A stretch of 6,287 nucleotides of DNA from Bacteroidota bacterium. Its GTDB lineage: Bacteria > Bacteroidota > Bacteroidia > B-17B0 > Aurantibacillaceae. Of the stretch, positions 1 to 6,086 are shown one piece after another; positions within the stretch are counted from its first letter, which is position 1, and each line of letters opens with the position of its first letter. The stretch is taken from positions 1-6,287 of the forward strand of contig CANFQR010000090.1 in assembly GCA_947449125.1 (NCBI GenBank), written 5' to 3'. The notes beneath the pieces are model-generated. The model was not told the origin of the DNA. It ran no database searches and worked only from the letters and a program-made list of their open reading frames with translations. The position numbers were made by a program, and so were the translations under genes.

Positions 1-83
1 GATATTAAATTTAATCGCAAGATAATAAATTAATTAAATGAATTAAATAACTTGTAAATTGAAATAAAAACGAGACCTTATAA
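1..83. other. AT-rich sequence downstream of ftsY, no gene seen
   Basis: This stretch follows the ftsY stop codon on the minus strand. It is almost entirely A and T. I see no start codon followed by an open frame, no strong hairpin with a T-tract, and no recognisable RNA. In many Bacteroidota rimO lies beyond ftsY, but nothing in these bases shows which gene comes next here. Confidence 0.5.
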
Positions 84-1043
84 CTATTTACTGAATAACG
101 AGTCGATAAATTCATTGGCATTAAAAACCTGTAAATCAGTCATTTTTTCACCAACTCCGATATATTTTACCGGAATTTTAAACTCATCTGATATGCCAAT
201 AACTACGCCACCCTTGGCTGTTCCGTCTAATTTTGTTACTGCAAGTGCCGTTACATCTGTTGCTGCGGTAAATTGTTTACATTGTTCAATAGCATTCTGT
301 CCTGTACTACCGTCCAAAACCAATAGCACTTCATGCGGTGCGTCAGGTATTATTTTTTTCATGACGTTTTTAATTTTAGTTAACTCATTCATTAAATTAA
401 CCTTATTATGTAAACGTCCAGCTGTATCAATAATTACAACATCCGCATCTTTAGCTTTTGCACTGCTAAGGGTATCAAAAGCAACACTTGCAGGATCTGC
501 TCCCATACCTTGACTTACAATTGGCACTCCTACTCGTTCGCTCCAAACAATTAATTGATCAACTGCTGCAGCTCTAAAAGTGTCGGCTGCTCCCAAAATT
601 ACAGATTTACCTGCTTGTTTATATTGATAAGCAATTTTACCAATTGAAGTGGTTTTACCTACGCCGTTAACTCCAACCACCATAATTACATGAGGCTTAT
701 TTTTTAAGGGTTCGGTAAAATAAGATAGATCGACATTTTTATTATTTTCTGTTAACAAACTCGAAATTTCTTGTTTTAAAATAGAATTTAATTCGTCGGT
801 GCCTAAGTATTTTTCTGATTTTACGCGATCTTCAATACGCTTAATTATTTTTAAAGTTGTATTTACGCCTACATCTCCAGAAATCAATATTTCTTCGAGA
901 TTATCTAATACTTCTGCATCAACAGAACTCTTACCAACAAGAGCTTTGGTTATTTTTCCAAAAAAACTCTCTTTGGTTTTACTCAATCCCTTGTCAAGAA
1001 CTTCTTTATTTTCCTTGGTAAAAAGTTTACTGAAAAATCCCAT
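84..1043 (-). CDS. ftsY: Signal recognition particle receptor FtsY
   Basis: FtsY is the membrane-associated GTPase that docks with Ffh on the SRP and hands translating ribosomes to the Sec translocon. The 319-residue product has an amphipathic N-terminus (MGFFSKLF), as in membrane-targeting FtsY helices, then a helical N domain to about residue 110. The G domain carries P-loop GVNGVGKTT (124-132), DTFRAAAVDQL (154-164), DTAGR (206-210), DGSTGQNA (244-251), TKLDGTAKGG (270-279) and GVGEK (296-300). DTFRAAA and TKLDGTAKGG distinguish FtsY from Ffh, and there is no methionine-rich M domain. It lacks the long acidic A domain of Escherichia coli FtsY, which is normal outside the enterobacteria. 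The ATG shares one base with the stop codon of the upstream SIMPL gene (TAATG), so translation is probably coupled. Stop codon is TAG. Identification is firm. Confidence 0.98.
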   Translation of the reverse strand: MGFFSKLFTKENKEVLDKGLSKTKESFFGKITKALVGKSSVDAEVLDNLEEILISGDVGVNTTLKIIKRIEDRVKSEKYLGTDELNSILKQEISSLLTENNKNVDLSYFTEPLKNKPHVIMVVGVNGVGKTTSIGKIAYQYKQAGKSVILGAADTFRAAAVDQLIVWSERVGVPIVSQGMGADPASVAFDTLSSAKAKDADVVIIDTAGRLHNKVNLMNELTKIKNVMKKIIPDAPHEVLLVLDGSTGQNAIEQCKQFTAATDVTALAVTKLDGTAKGGVVIGISDEFKIPVKYIGVGEKMTDLQVFNANEFIDSLFSK

Positions 1044-1777
1044 TATAGTTCAAATTCTAATTTAACGGTTATGCTTGCTGTTTTATATTTTGCTTTTGTA
1101 TTAAAGGAACCTCCCCACGAATAATCTTCATTGCTATTTTGACCGGTAATTTGAAAAACCCCCATAGTGCCATTTTTTAAATTTCCAAAATCACTTTTTG
1201 CATTTTCAGAAATAGTTAAGGCTCTGCTATAGGCATCTTCGGTAGCTTGCTTTAATAATTCAATTTTTAAATCTTTTAGTTTAGTATAAAAATAATCAGG
1301 TTCGTTAGCTGAAAACTCAATTCCTTTTTCAATTAACTCGTTAATCTGCCCAATCATTTTTTCAACTAGATCTGTATTTTTTGATTCAACTATAACTTGC
1401 TGTACAAGCGTAAATCCAGCAAATTCATTCCCGACTATATTACCTTCACTATTATAAATGGACTTATATTCTTTATTAATTTTTAGTGTTGAAAAAGTTA
1501 TTTCATTTGTATTTATTCCCTTTTCTGTTAAAAATTTTTTAACCCTGTTAATGTCTTCTTTAATTAATTCGTTAACATTTGATAATGAAAGTCCAGTGCG
1601 GGAAAAAGAAGCATCCCAAACAATTAAATCAGATTTAAAATCTTTTTGTCCTAAACCTGTTACAGCAATCGATTGATAATTAGGGTGAGTTTTGCGCCAT
1701 GCATTAGTTAACATACTTGCTACGATTATAACTGCAACCGCAATAATAATTACCGAAATTATTTTTGATTTATTCAT
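1043..1777 (-). CDS. SIMPL (DUF541) domain protein, N-terminally membrane-anchored
   Basis: The 244-residue protein resembles the SIMPL/DUF541 family (YggE-like, PF04402), whose biochemical function is poorly defined; members are usually periplasmic or envelope proteins. Residues 5-22 are a hydrophobic segment after MNKSK, with no clear lipobox or cleavage site, so a signal anchor is likely. The family-like start is YQSIAVTGLGQKDF (34-47). Alternating strands and helices follow, then the C-terminal helix with DAYSRALTISENAKSDFG (181-198) and a closing strand TASITVKLEFEL (233-244). I chose the ATG at 1777. The frame extends six codons to a TTG at 1795, but that adds only charged residues before the anchor. 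The gene lies just after a terminator and overlaps ftsY by one base. Its place between the ribosomal-protein genes and ftsY is unusual. Family assignment is good; role unknown. Confidence 0.85.
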   Translation of the reverse strand: MNKSKIISVIIIAVAVIIVASMLTNAWRKTHPNYQSIAVTGLGQKDFKSDLIVWDASFSRTGLSLSNVNELIKEDINRVKKFLTEKGINTNEITFSTLKINKEYKSIYNSEGNIVGNEFAGFTLVQQVIVESKNTDLVEKMIGQINELIEKGIEFSANEPDYFYTKLKDLKIELLKQATEDAYSRALTISENAKSDFGNLKNGTMGVFQITGQNSNEDYSWGGSFNTKAKYKTASITVKLEFEL

Positions 1778-1805
1778 TTTATTTATTCTACGCAATATAA
1801 AACAA

Positions 1806-1835
1806 AAAATTCTTTCCTATAAAGGAAAGAATTTT
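1806..1835 (-). terminator. Intrinsic terminator after the rpmB-rpmG-DUF4295 genes
   Basis: Arms 1806-1818 and 1823-1835 form a perfect 13-bp inverted repeat (AAAATTCTTTCCT on the plus strand) around a 4-base loop. On the minus strand the stem runs into a T-rich tail (the A run at 1804-1809, then a G and four more Ts). It begins 28 bp beyond the DUF4295 stop codon and ends 29 bp before the SIMPL ATG. The orientation of the T-tract fits termination of leftward transcription. The stem is AT-rich, so some read-through to SIMPL and ftsY is possible. Confidence 0.85.
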
Positions 1836-1862
1836 CAAGTTTATAATTATTAAAAATTTTAT

Positions 1863-2018
1863 TTATTTAGATTTTAAGAAATCTGCCACATGGTCATTGT
1901 GAACAATTTCTTCTTTAAATGTGTAAGCACCAGTTTTAGGCGACTTAACCATTTTAATTACCTTTGTAAAATCTTTTCCTTTTCCTGATTTTAAGGTTGC
2001 AACTACTTTCTTTGCCAT
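1863..2018 (-). CDS. DUF4295 small basic protein, probable Bacteroidota-specific ribosomal protein
   Basis: This short gene encodes 51 residues, beginning MAKKVVATLKSGKGKDFTKV and ending VADFLKSK with stop TAA. The protein is lysine-rich in its first half (KSGKGKDF, residues 10-17) and carries the block KSPKTGAYTFKEEIV (25-39), typical of the DUF4295 family. It starts 19 bp after rpmG, the same gap as between rpmB and rpmG, so it belongs to the ribosomal-protein transcription unit. Composition, size and context argue for a ribosome-associated role. I recall that a Bacteroidota-specific large-subunit protein, bL38, was described from a Flavobacterium ribosome structure. This family may be that protein, but I cannot confirm it from the sequence. 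A terminator follows 28 bp downstream. The coding call is strong; the ribosomal role is inferred. Confidence 0.9.
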   Translation of the reverse strand: MAKKVVATLKSGKGKDFTKVIKMVKSPKTGAYTFKEEIVHNDHVADFLKSK

Positions 2019-2037
2019 TTCTTTTTAACTTTAATGG

Positions 2038-2220
2038 TTATTTAATTTCTTTATGAACTGTCATTTTCTTTAACACAGCATTGTATTTTTTTAATTCAAT
2101 ACGTTCAGTTGTGTTTTTTTTATTTTTAGTTGTTATGTAACGAGAGGTTCCCGGCTTACCGCTTTCTTTGTGCTCTGTACATTCTAAAATTACCTGTATT
2201 CTATTACCTTTTTTAGCCAT
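2038..2220 (-). CDS. rpmG: 50S ribosomal protein bL33
   Basis: The gene encodes a 60-residue component of the large ribosomal subunit near the E site. The start [17 protein letters not shown] and the later [19 protein letters not shown] (residues 28-46) are characteristic of bL33. Only one cysteine (C14) is present, in place of the two CxxC pairs of zinc-binding forms, so this is the zinc-independent (C-minus) type. It lies between rpmB and the DUF4295 gene with 19-bp gaps on each side and no internal terminator, consistent with one transcript. The 19 bases before the ATG are A/T-rich with no Shine-Dalgarno match. Confidence 0.97.
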   Translation of the reverse strand: MAKKGNRIQVILECTEHKESGKPGTSRYITTKNKKNTTERIELKKYNAVLKKMTVHKEIK

Positions 2221-2239
2221 TACTATACTTTTTTAAAAT

Positions 2240-2479
2240 TTATGCTGCTAATATGCCGTTTTCTTTAGCATCTTTTATGCAGGCACTAATACCTTTTTTA
2301 TTGATGTTTTTTAAAGCAGAAGTTGAAACACGCAAAGTTACCCACTCCCCAGTTTCAGGAATAAAAAAACGCTTACGTTTTAAATTTACCTTAAATTGAC
2401 GTTTAGATTTAGCGTTTGAAAACGAAACCTTGTTTCCGCCCATCGCTTTTTTTCCTGTTAATTGACAAATACGTGACAT
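2240..2479 (-). CDS. rpmB: 50S ribosomal protein bL28
   Basis: The gene encodes a 79-residue large-subunit protein. The N-terminal block MSRICQLTGKKAMGGNKVSF (residues 1-20), followed by SNAKSKRQF (21-29), is a clear bL28 signature. The middle carries KRKRFFIPETGEWVTLRVS (34-52) and the end is KKGISACIKDAKENGIL. There is no CxxC zinc pair, so it is the zinc-independent form. It is the first gene of the rpmB-rpmG-DUF4295 unit. A strong Bacteroidota-type promoter candidate lies 44-74 bp upstream of the ATG, giving an expected leader of roughly 35 bases without a clear Shine-Dalgarno sequence. The start is well supported by the universal MSRxCxLTGK beginning. Confidence 0.97.
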   Translation of the reverse strand: MSRICQLTGKKAMGGNKVSFSNAKSKRQFKVNLKRKRFFIPETGEWVTLRVSTSALKNINKKGISACIKDAKENGILAA

Positions 2480-2522
2480 AAATAAATATCTTCTTAGTTT
2501 ATATTTCCTCTAAAAAGGGACG

Positions 2523-2553
2523 CAAATATACAATAAGATTATTAATTAACAAA
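2523..2553 (-). promoter_or_regulatory. Promoter of the rpmB operon (Bacteroidota type)
   Basis: Read on the minus strand, TTTG (2553-2550), a 19-base spacer and TATATTTG (2530-2523) match the primary sigma factor pattern of Bacteroidota, TTTG at about -33 and TAnnTTTG at about -7, with no mismatch. The DNA further upstream (about 2554-2582) is very A/T-rich, like an UP element. Transcription would start near 2515, about 35 bases before the rpmB ATG. It is the best promoter match I found in the window, as expected for ribosomal-protein genes. Confidence 0.75.
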
Positions 2554-2620
2554 ATTAAAACTTACTTTATTTAAAATTAATACTCTTATCAGTCCAAATT
2601 TAGATATTTATATCACTTTT

Positions 2621-3652
2621 TCAGGGTAATTTAAACAATCTATCTGTGCCAACTAGTTCAAATTTCTCTTTTAAATTAACCTCAGGCGATTTTATACCTT
2701 TCTCGAATTTCAACCCCGGATTTTCAAAAACTAATATTTCATCGAATAGCTTTGCATTAATGAAAGAAGTTAAAAGTTTCGCTCCTCCTTCAACAATTAG
2801 ACTCTGAATTTTTAAATCAATTAACTTTTCAATAATCTGAGTTATTATATTTTCATTAAAATCTAATTTTACAAAGTTTATATTTCCTTCAATAGTTTTA
2901 TTTAATCGATTAAATACTATTGTATTTGCTGAATTATCATAAACATTAAATTTTTTCGGAACGCTTAAATCCTTGTCAATAAACAACCTTAATGGATTAT
3001 TTCCTGTAACATAGCGAGTAGTTAGTTTAGGATTATCATTCAAAACGGTATTTTTTCCAACCAATATTGCCATTTCATTTGCTCTCAAATTATGGGAATA
3101 TGTTTGTGCCTCGTTACCGGTAATTAAATTATCTATTCTGTTTACAGGTATAGGCACTCTGCTAATAAAACCATCTACCGTTTGTGCCCACTTTAAAATT
3201 ATATAAGGTCTTTTTTTTTCGTAAAAGGTAAAAAATCGTCTATTTAAATTTCTGCCATTTTGCTCTAAAACCCCTGTTAAGACTTCAATTCCTGCGTTTT
3301 TTAATTTTTCAATCCCCTTTCCAGCAACTAAAGGATTAGGATCTAAATTGCATATTATAATTTTTTTAAATCCATTTTTAATTATTAAATCTGCGCATGG
3401 TGGAGTTTTACCATAGTGAGAACAAGGTTCAAGCGTAACATACATCATACAATCAGAAGGGTAAATATTTTCCGGTAAATCGTTAATTGCATTTACCTCT
3501 GCATGAGAGTCTCCATATTTTTTATGATAACCACTTGACACAATAACATTATTACATACAATTACACAACCAACCATTGGATTAGGAGCAACAGCGGGCC
3601 ATCCCAATATAGCCAAATCTAATGCCAGTTGCATATAATAGTCGTGGTTCAT
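2621..3652 (-). CDS. ribD: Bifunctional riboflavin biosynthesis deaminase/reductase RibD
   Basis: RibD carries out two cytosolic steps of riboflavin synthesis: deamination of the GTP-derived diaminopyrimidine, then NADPH-dependent reduction of its ribosyl side chain. In this 343-residue protein the deaminase domain (about 1-145) has APNPMVGCVIV (22-32) and the zinc site HAE (50-52) with PCSHYGKTPPC (76-86), including C77 and C86. The reductase domain (about 148-343) has KWAQTVDGFIS (154-164), LRANEMAILVGKNTVLNDNPKLT (189-211) and the nucleotide-site motif VEGG (287-290). Both domains look intact; the length is slightly below the usual 350-370. The gene is divergent from ffh across 64 bp and sits 141 bp upstream of rpmB on the same strand. 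No terminator is obvious after its TGA, so read-through into rpmB is possible. No other riboflavin gene is in the window. Confidence 0.97.
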   Translation of the reverse strand: MNHDYYMQLALDLAILGWPAVAPNPMVGCVIVCNNVIVSSGYHKKYGDSHAEVNAINDLPENIYPSDCMMYVTLEPCSHYGKTPPCADLIIKNGFKKIIICNLDPNPLVAGKGIEKLKNAGIEVLTGVLEQNGRNLNRRFFTFYEKKRPYIILKWAQTVDGFISRVPIPVNRIDNLITGNEAQTYSHNLRANEMAILVGKNTVLNDNPKLTTRYVTGNNPLRLFIDKDLSVPKKFNVYDNSANTIVFNRLNKTIEGNINFVKLDFNENIITQIIEKLIDLKIQSLIVEGGAKLLTSFINAKLFDEILVFENPGLKFEKGIKSPEVNLKEKFELVGTDRLFKLP

Positions 3653-3683
3653 AGTTTAAATTCTAAAGTTACATTCTATTTCC

Positions 3684-3691
3684 TAAATTTG
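3684..3691 (+). promoter_or_regulatory. Probable -7 promoter element for ffh
   Basis: TAAATTTG matches the Bacteroidota -7 pattern TAnnTTTG exactly and lies 25 bp before the ffh ATG, predicting a leader of about 20 bases. I see no TTTG at the matching -33 position (about 3660-3664), so only half of the promoter is supported. The location, in the short ribD/ffh divergent gap, is what would be expected. Confidence 0.5.
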
Positions 3692-3716
3692 TATCCTATA
3701 ATTAAAGTTCAGCATC

Positions 3717-5066
3717 ATGTTTGATAATTTACAAGATAAGTTAGACCGTGCCTTTAAGGTTTTAAAAGGTCAGGGCAAAATTACAGAAATTAACGTGGCA
3801 GAAACCATGAAGGAAGTGCGTAAAGCATTATTAGATGCCGACGTTAATTATAAAGTAGCAAAAAACTTTACAGATGCCGTTAAAGAAAAAGCACTAGGGC
3901 AAAATGTTCTCACTGCAGTTTCTCCAGGACAATTGCTCATCAAAATAACTCACGATGAACTAGCCAATTTAATGGGCGGAACTAAAGAAGATATTTATTT
4001 AGGAGGTAATCCAACCATTATTTTAATGAGTGGCTTGCAGGGTTCTGGTAAAACAACATTTACAGGAAAACTAGCTAACTATTTAAAAACTAAAAAAGGG
4101 AAAAAACCTTTAATGGTTGCTTGCGACGTTTACCGTCCGGCGGCTATCGACCAATTACATGTGCTGGGCGAACAATTAAACATTGAAGTATTCAGTAATA
4201 AAGAAGAAAAAAACCCGATTAAAATAGCGGAGGCAGCTGTTAAGCAAGCCAAAGAAAACGGTAATAGCGTTGTGTTGATAGATACTGCAGGACGATTGGC
4301 GGTAGACGAACAAATGATGGATGAAATAGCTGCCATTAAAAAAAATATTAACCCCAACGAAATATTATTTGTTGTGGACAGTATGACGGGTCAAGATGCC
4401 GTTAATACGGCCAAAGCATTTAATGACCGATTAGATTTTGATGGTGTAATTTTAACAAAATTAGATGGTGATACCAGAGGCGGCGCAGCATTATCTATTA
4501 AAAGCGTTGTAAACAAGCCTATTAAATTTATTGGTACCGGCGAAAAAATGGATGCTTTGGATGTATTTTATCCGGAGCGTATGGCCGATAGAATTTTAGG
4601 CATGGGCGATGTGGTTACCCTCGTTGAGAGAGCTCAAGAACAATTTAACGAAGAGGAAGCCCGAAAATTAAGCAAAAAAATAGCTACCAATAAATTTGAC
4701 TTTAATGACTTTTTAGGCCAATTACATCAAATAAAAAAAATGGGAAACATAAAGGATTTAGTTGGTATGATTCCCGGAGTTGGTAAAGCTGTAAAAGATA
4801 TGGATATTGACGACAACGCCTTTAAAGGTATTGAAGCCATTATTTTTAGTATGACCCCAAAAGAAAGAAGTAATCCCGAATTAATTAATGGTTCAAGGAG
4901 ACAACGTATTGCTAAGGGCAGCGGACAAGGCATACAAGAGGTTAACAAATTATTAAAGCAATTTGAAGATACCCGTAAAATGATGCGAATGATGAATGAT
5001 AAAAACGCCATGACAAAATTAATGCGCAATATGCCAAAAGGTATGGGCGGTTTACCTAAAATGTAG
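3717..5066 (+). CDS. ffh: Signal recognition particle protein Ffh (SRP54)
   Basis: Ffh is the cytosolic GTPase that binds signal sequences at the ribosome exit tunnel and, with SRP RNA, docks on FtsY. The 449-residue protein has the N domain (about 1-85), then a G domain with P-loop GLQGSGKTT (106-114), [11 protein letters not shown] (137-147), DTAGR (189-193), DSMTGQDA (221-228), [10 protein letters not shown] (247-256) and GTGEK (273-277). A methionine-rich M domain follows from about 305. It contains the SRP-RNA-binding [11 protein letters not shown] (393-403) and a methionine-rich tail ([19 protein letters not shown]). Length and domain order are normal for bacterial Ffh. A -7 element lies 25 bp before the ATG, and folD follows after 13 bp. 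Its receptor gene ftsY is on the opposite strand about 2.7 kb away. No SRP RNA gene is visible in the window. Confidence 0.98.
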   Translation: MFDNLQDKLDRAFKVLKGQGKITEINVAETMKEVRKALLDADVNYKVAKNFTDAVKEKALGQNVLTAVSPGQLLIKITHDELANLMGGTKEDIYLGGNPTIILMSGLQGSGKTTFTGKLANYLKTKKGKKPLMVACDVYRPAAIDQLHVLGEQLNIEVFSNKEEKNPIKIAEAAVKQAKENGNSVVLIDTAGRLAVDEQMMDEIAAIKKNINPNEILFVVDSMTGQDAVNTAKAFNDRLDFDGVILTKLDGDTRGGAALSIKSVVNKPIKFIGTGEKMDALDVFYPERMADRILGMGDVVTLVERAQEQFNEEEARKLSKKIATNKFDFNDFLGQLHQIKKMGNIKDLVGMIPGVGKAVKDMDIDDNAFKGIEAIIFSMTPKERSNPELINGSRRQRIAKGSGQGIQEVNKLLKQFEDTRKMMRMMNDKNAMTKLMRNMPKGMGGLPKM

Positions 5067-5079
5067 TTTAAAAAATAAA

Positions 5080-5961
5080 ATGCAACTAATAGACGGAAAA
5101 AAAATATCGCTTCAACTACAAGAAGATATCGCAAATGAAGTTAAACAACTATTGGCTTCCGGGTTAAAGCAACCGCATTTAGCCGCCATTTTAGTTGGCA
5201 ACGATGGCGGCAGCGAAACTTATGTGGCAAGCAAAATCAAAGCTTGTGAACGTGTGGGATTTAAATCAACATTAATTCGTTTGCCTGAATACGTAACTGA
5301 AGAAAAATTATTAAATGCCGTTTATGACTTAAATAACAATCAGGATGTAGATGGTTTTATTGTGCAATTGCCACTCCCGCGTCATATAAATGAACATAAA
5401 ATTATTGAAGCTATAAAACCGAGTAAAGACGTAGATGGATTTCACCCATTAAACGTTGGTCGCATGGTACTTAATTTACCATGCTATGTTAGCGCTACAC
5501 CTTATGGAATTGTTCACCTGCTAGAGAAATATAATATTGAAACCAGCGGCAAACATTGCGTTGTTATTGGAAGAAGCCATATTGTAGGCTCTCCAATGAG
5601 TATTTTATTAGCTAAAAATACAGCTTTGGGCAACTGCACAGTTACATTATGCCACAGTAAAACAGAAAATTTAATTTCGCATACGTTAAAGGCAGATATT
5701 ATTATTTGTGCTTTAGGTAGCCCTGAATTTTTAAGAGCACATATGATTAAAGATGGCGCAGTTGTTATTGATGTTGGCACAACACGAGTTGAAAGTATTG
5801 ATAGCAAAAGCGGTTATAAACTAAAAGGCGATGTTAAATTTGATGAAGTAGCGCCAAAATGCAGTTATATTACTCCCGTACCTGGAGGCGTGGGACCAAT
5901 GACAATAGCTTCTTTAATAAAAAACACCATGCTTGCTGCAAAAAAAGAAATTTACAAATAA
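5080..5961 (+). CDS. folD: Bifunctional methylenetetrahydrofolate dehydrogenase/cyclohydrolase FolD
   Basis: FolD interconverts 5,10-methylene-, methenyl- and 10-formyl-tetrahydrofolate in the cytosol, supplying one-carbon units for purines and initiator formyl-Met-tRNA. In the 293-residue protein the catalytic region [14 protein letters not shown] (48-61) carries Y48 and the lysine K52. It is followed by QLPLP (96-100) and [13 protein letters not shown] (116-128). The Rossmann half has the dinucleotide site [13 protein letters not shown] (161-173), DVGTTRV (231-237) and the C-terminal [18 protein letters not shown] (266-283). All expected motifs are present and the length is normal. It starts 13 bp after the ffh stop with no terminator between, so the two are probably co-transcribed. 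The 13-base gap is A-rich with no Shine-Dalgarno match. Confidence 0.98.
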   Translation: MQLIDGKKISLQLQEDIANEVKQLLASGLKQPHLAAILVGNDGGSETYVASKIKACERVGFKSTLIRLPEYVTEEKLLNAVYDLNNNQDVDGFIVQLPLPRHINEHKIIEAIKPSKDVDGFHPLNVGRMVLNLPCYVSATPYGIVHLLEKYNIETSGKHCVVIGRSHIVGSPMSILLAKNTALGNCTVTLCHSKTENLISHTLKADIIICALGSPEFLRAHMIKDGAVVIDVGTTRVESIDSKSGYKLKGDVKFDEVAPKCSYITPVPGGVGPMTIASLIKNTMLAAKKEIYK

Positions 5962-5975
5962 GTTTTTCTGCAATT

Positions 5976-5993
5976 TAGTTGAAACTATTTTTT
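5976..5993 (+). terminator. Weak candidate terminator after folD
   Basis: TAGTT (5976-5980) and AACTA (5983-5987) are complementary and are followed directly by six Ts (5988-5993), 15 bp after the folD stop codon. The stem is at most 5 bp (or 4 bp with a TGAA loop) and AT-rich, so it would be unstable. Position and T-run are right for the end of the ffh-folD unit, but the hairpin itself is marginal. Confidence 0.3.
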
Positions 5994-6046
5994 GCTTTGC
6001 AATAAAATGTTAAGTCAAAAAAATCAGCTAGTTTTTTAATCTTTTG

Positions 6047-6079
6047 TTTGCTTTTACCTCAGCTTAATACTTACCTTTA
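6047..6079 (+). promoter_or_regulatory. Candidate promoter for the ABC permease gene
   Basis: TTTG (6047-6050), a 21-base spacer and TACCTTTA (6072-6079) resemble the Bacteroidota pattern TTTG / TAnnTTTG, with one mismatch at the last base of the -7 element. If used, transcription would start only a base or two before the TTG start codon at 6087, giving an almost leaderless message. It fits the 125-bp gap after folD, but the AT-rich context makes chance matches likely. Confidence 0.35.
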
Positions 6080-6086
6080 TTTTTAA

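Noticed and set aside
154..166. Unusual-looking motifs in RibD (AQTVDG rather than the commoner LDG form)
   Set aside because: These are residue numbers of RibD, not bases. Similar KWAQ..DG sequences are, as I recall, usual in Bacteroidota RibD, so no loss of function is implied.
115..513. Plus-strand open frame of 132 codons
   Set aside because: It lies entirely within ftsY on the other strand and has no recognisable protein features; ftsY is certain.
1778..1795. Longer SIMPL start at a TTG six codons upstream
   Set aside because: It only adds a few charged residues before the membrane anchor and brings the start close to the terminator stem. The ATG at 1777 gives a normal anchor with MNKSK before it.
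2595..2602. Second exact TAnnTTTG element on the minus strand (TAAATTTG) upstream of rpmB
   Set aside because: No TTTG lies at the matching -33 position, and it is over 110 bp from rpmB. The site at 2523-2553 is a complete match, so this is probably chance in AT-rich DNA.
2603..2614. Small palindrome GATATTTATATC after ribD, considered as a terminator
   Set aside because: It has only five AT-rich pairs around two bases, with no T-tract following on the minus strand.
4727..5134. Minus-strand open frame of 135 codons over the ffh/folD junction
   Set aside because: It is antisense to the ffh M domain and folD start. Its hydrophobic look results from reading methionine/lysine-rich codons in reverse.
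5514..5807. Minus-strand open frame of 97 codons
   Set aside because: It is a shadow of folD, whose motifs are intact across the region.
5962..6086. Possible SRP RNA or other small RNA near ffh
   Set aside because: No GGAA/GNRA-type tetraloop hairpin or long stem is present; the gap is low-complexity AT-rich sequence.
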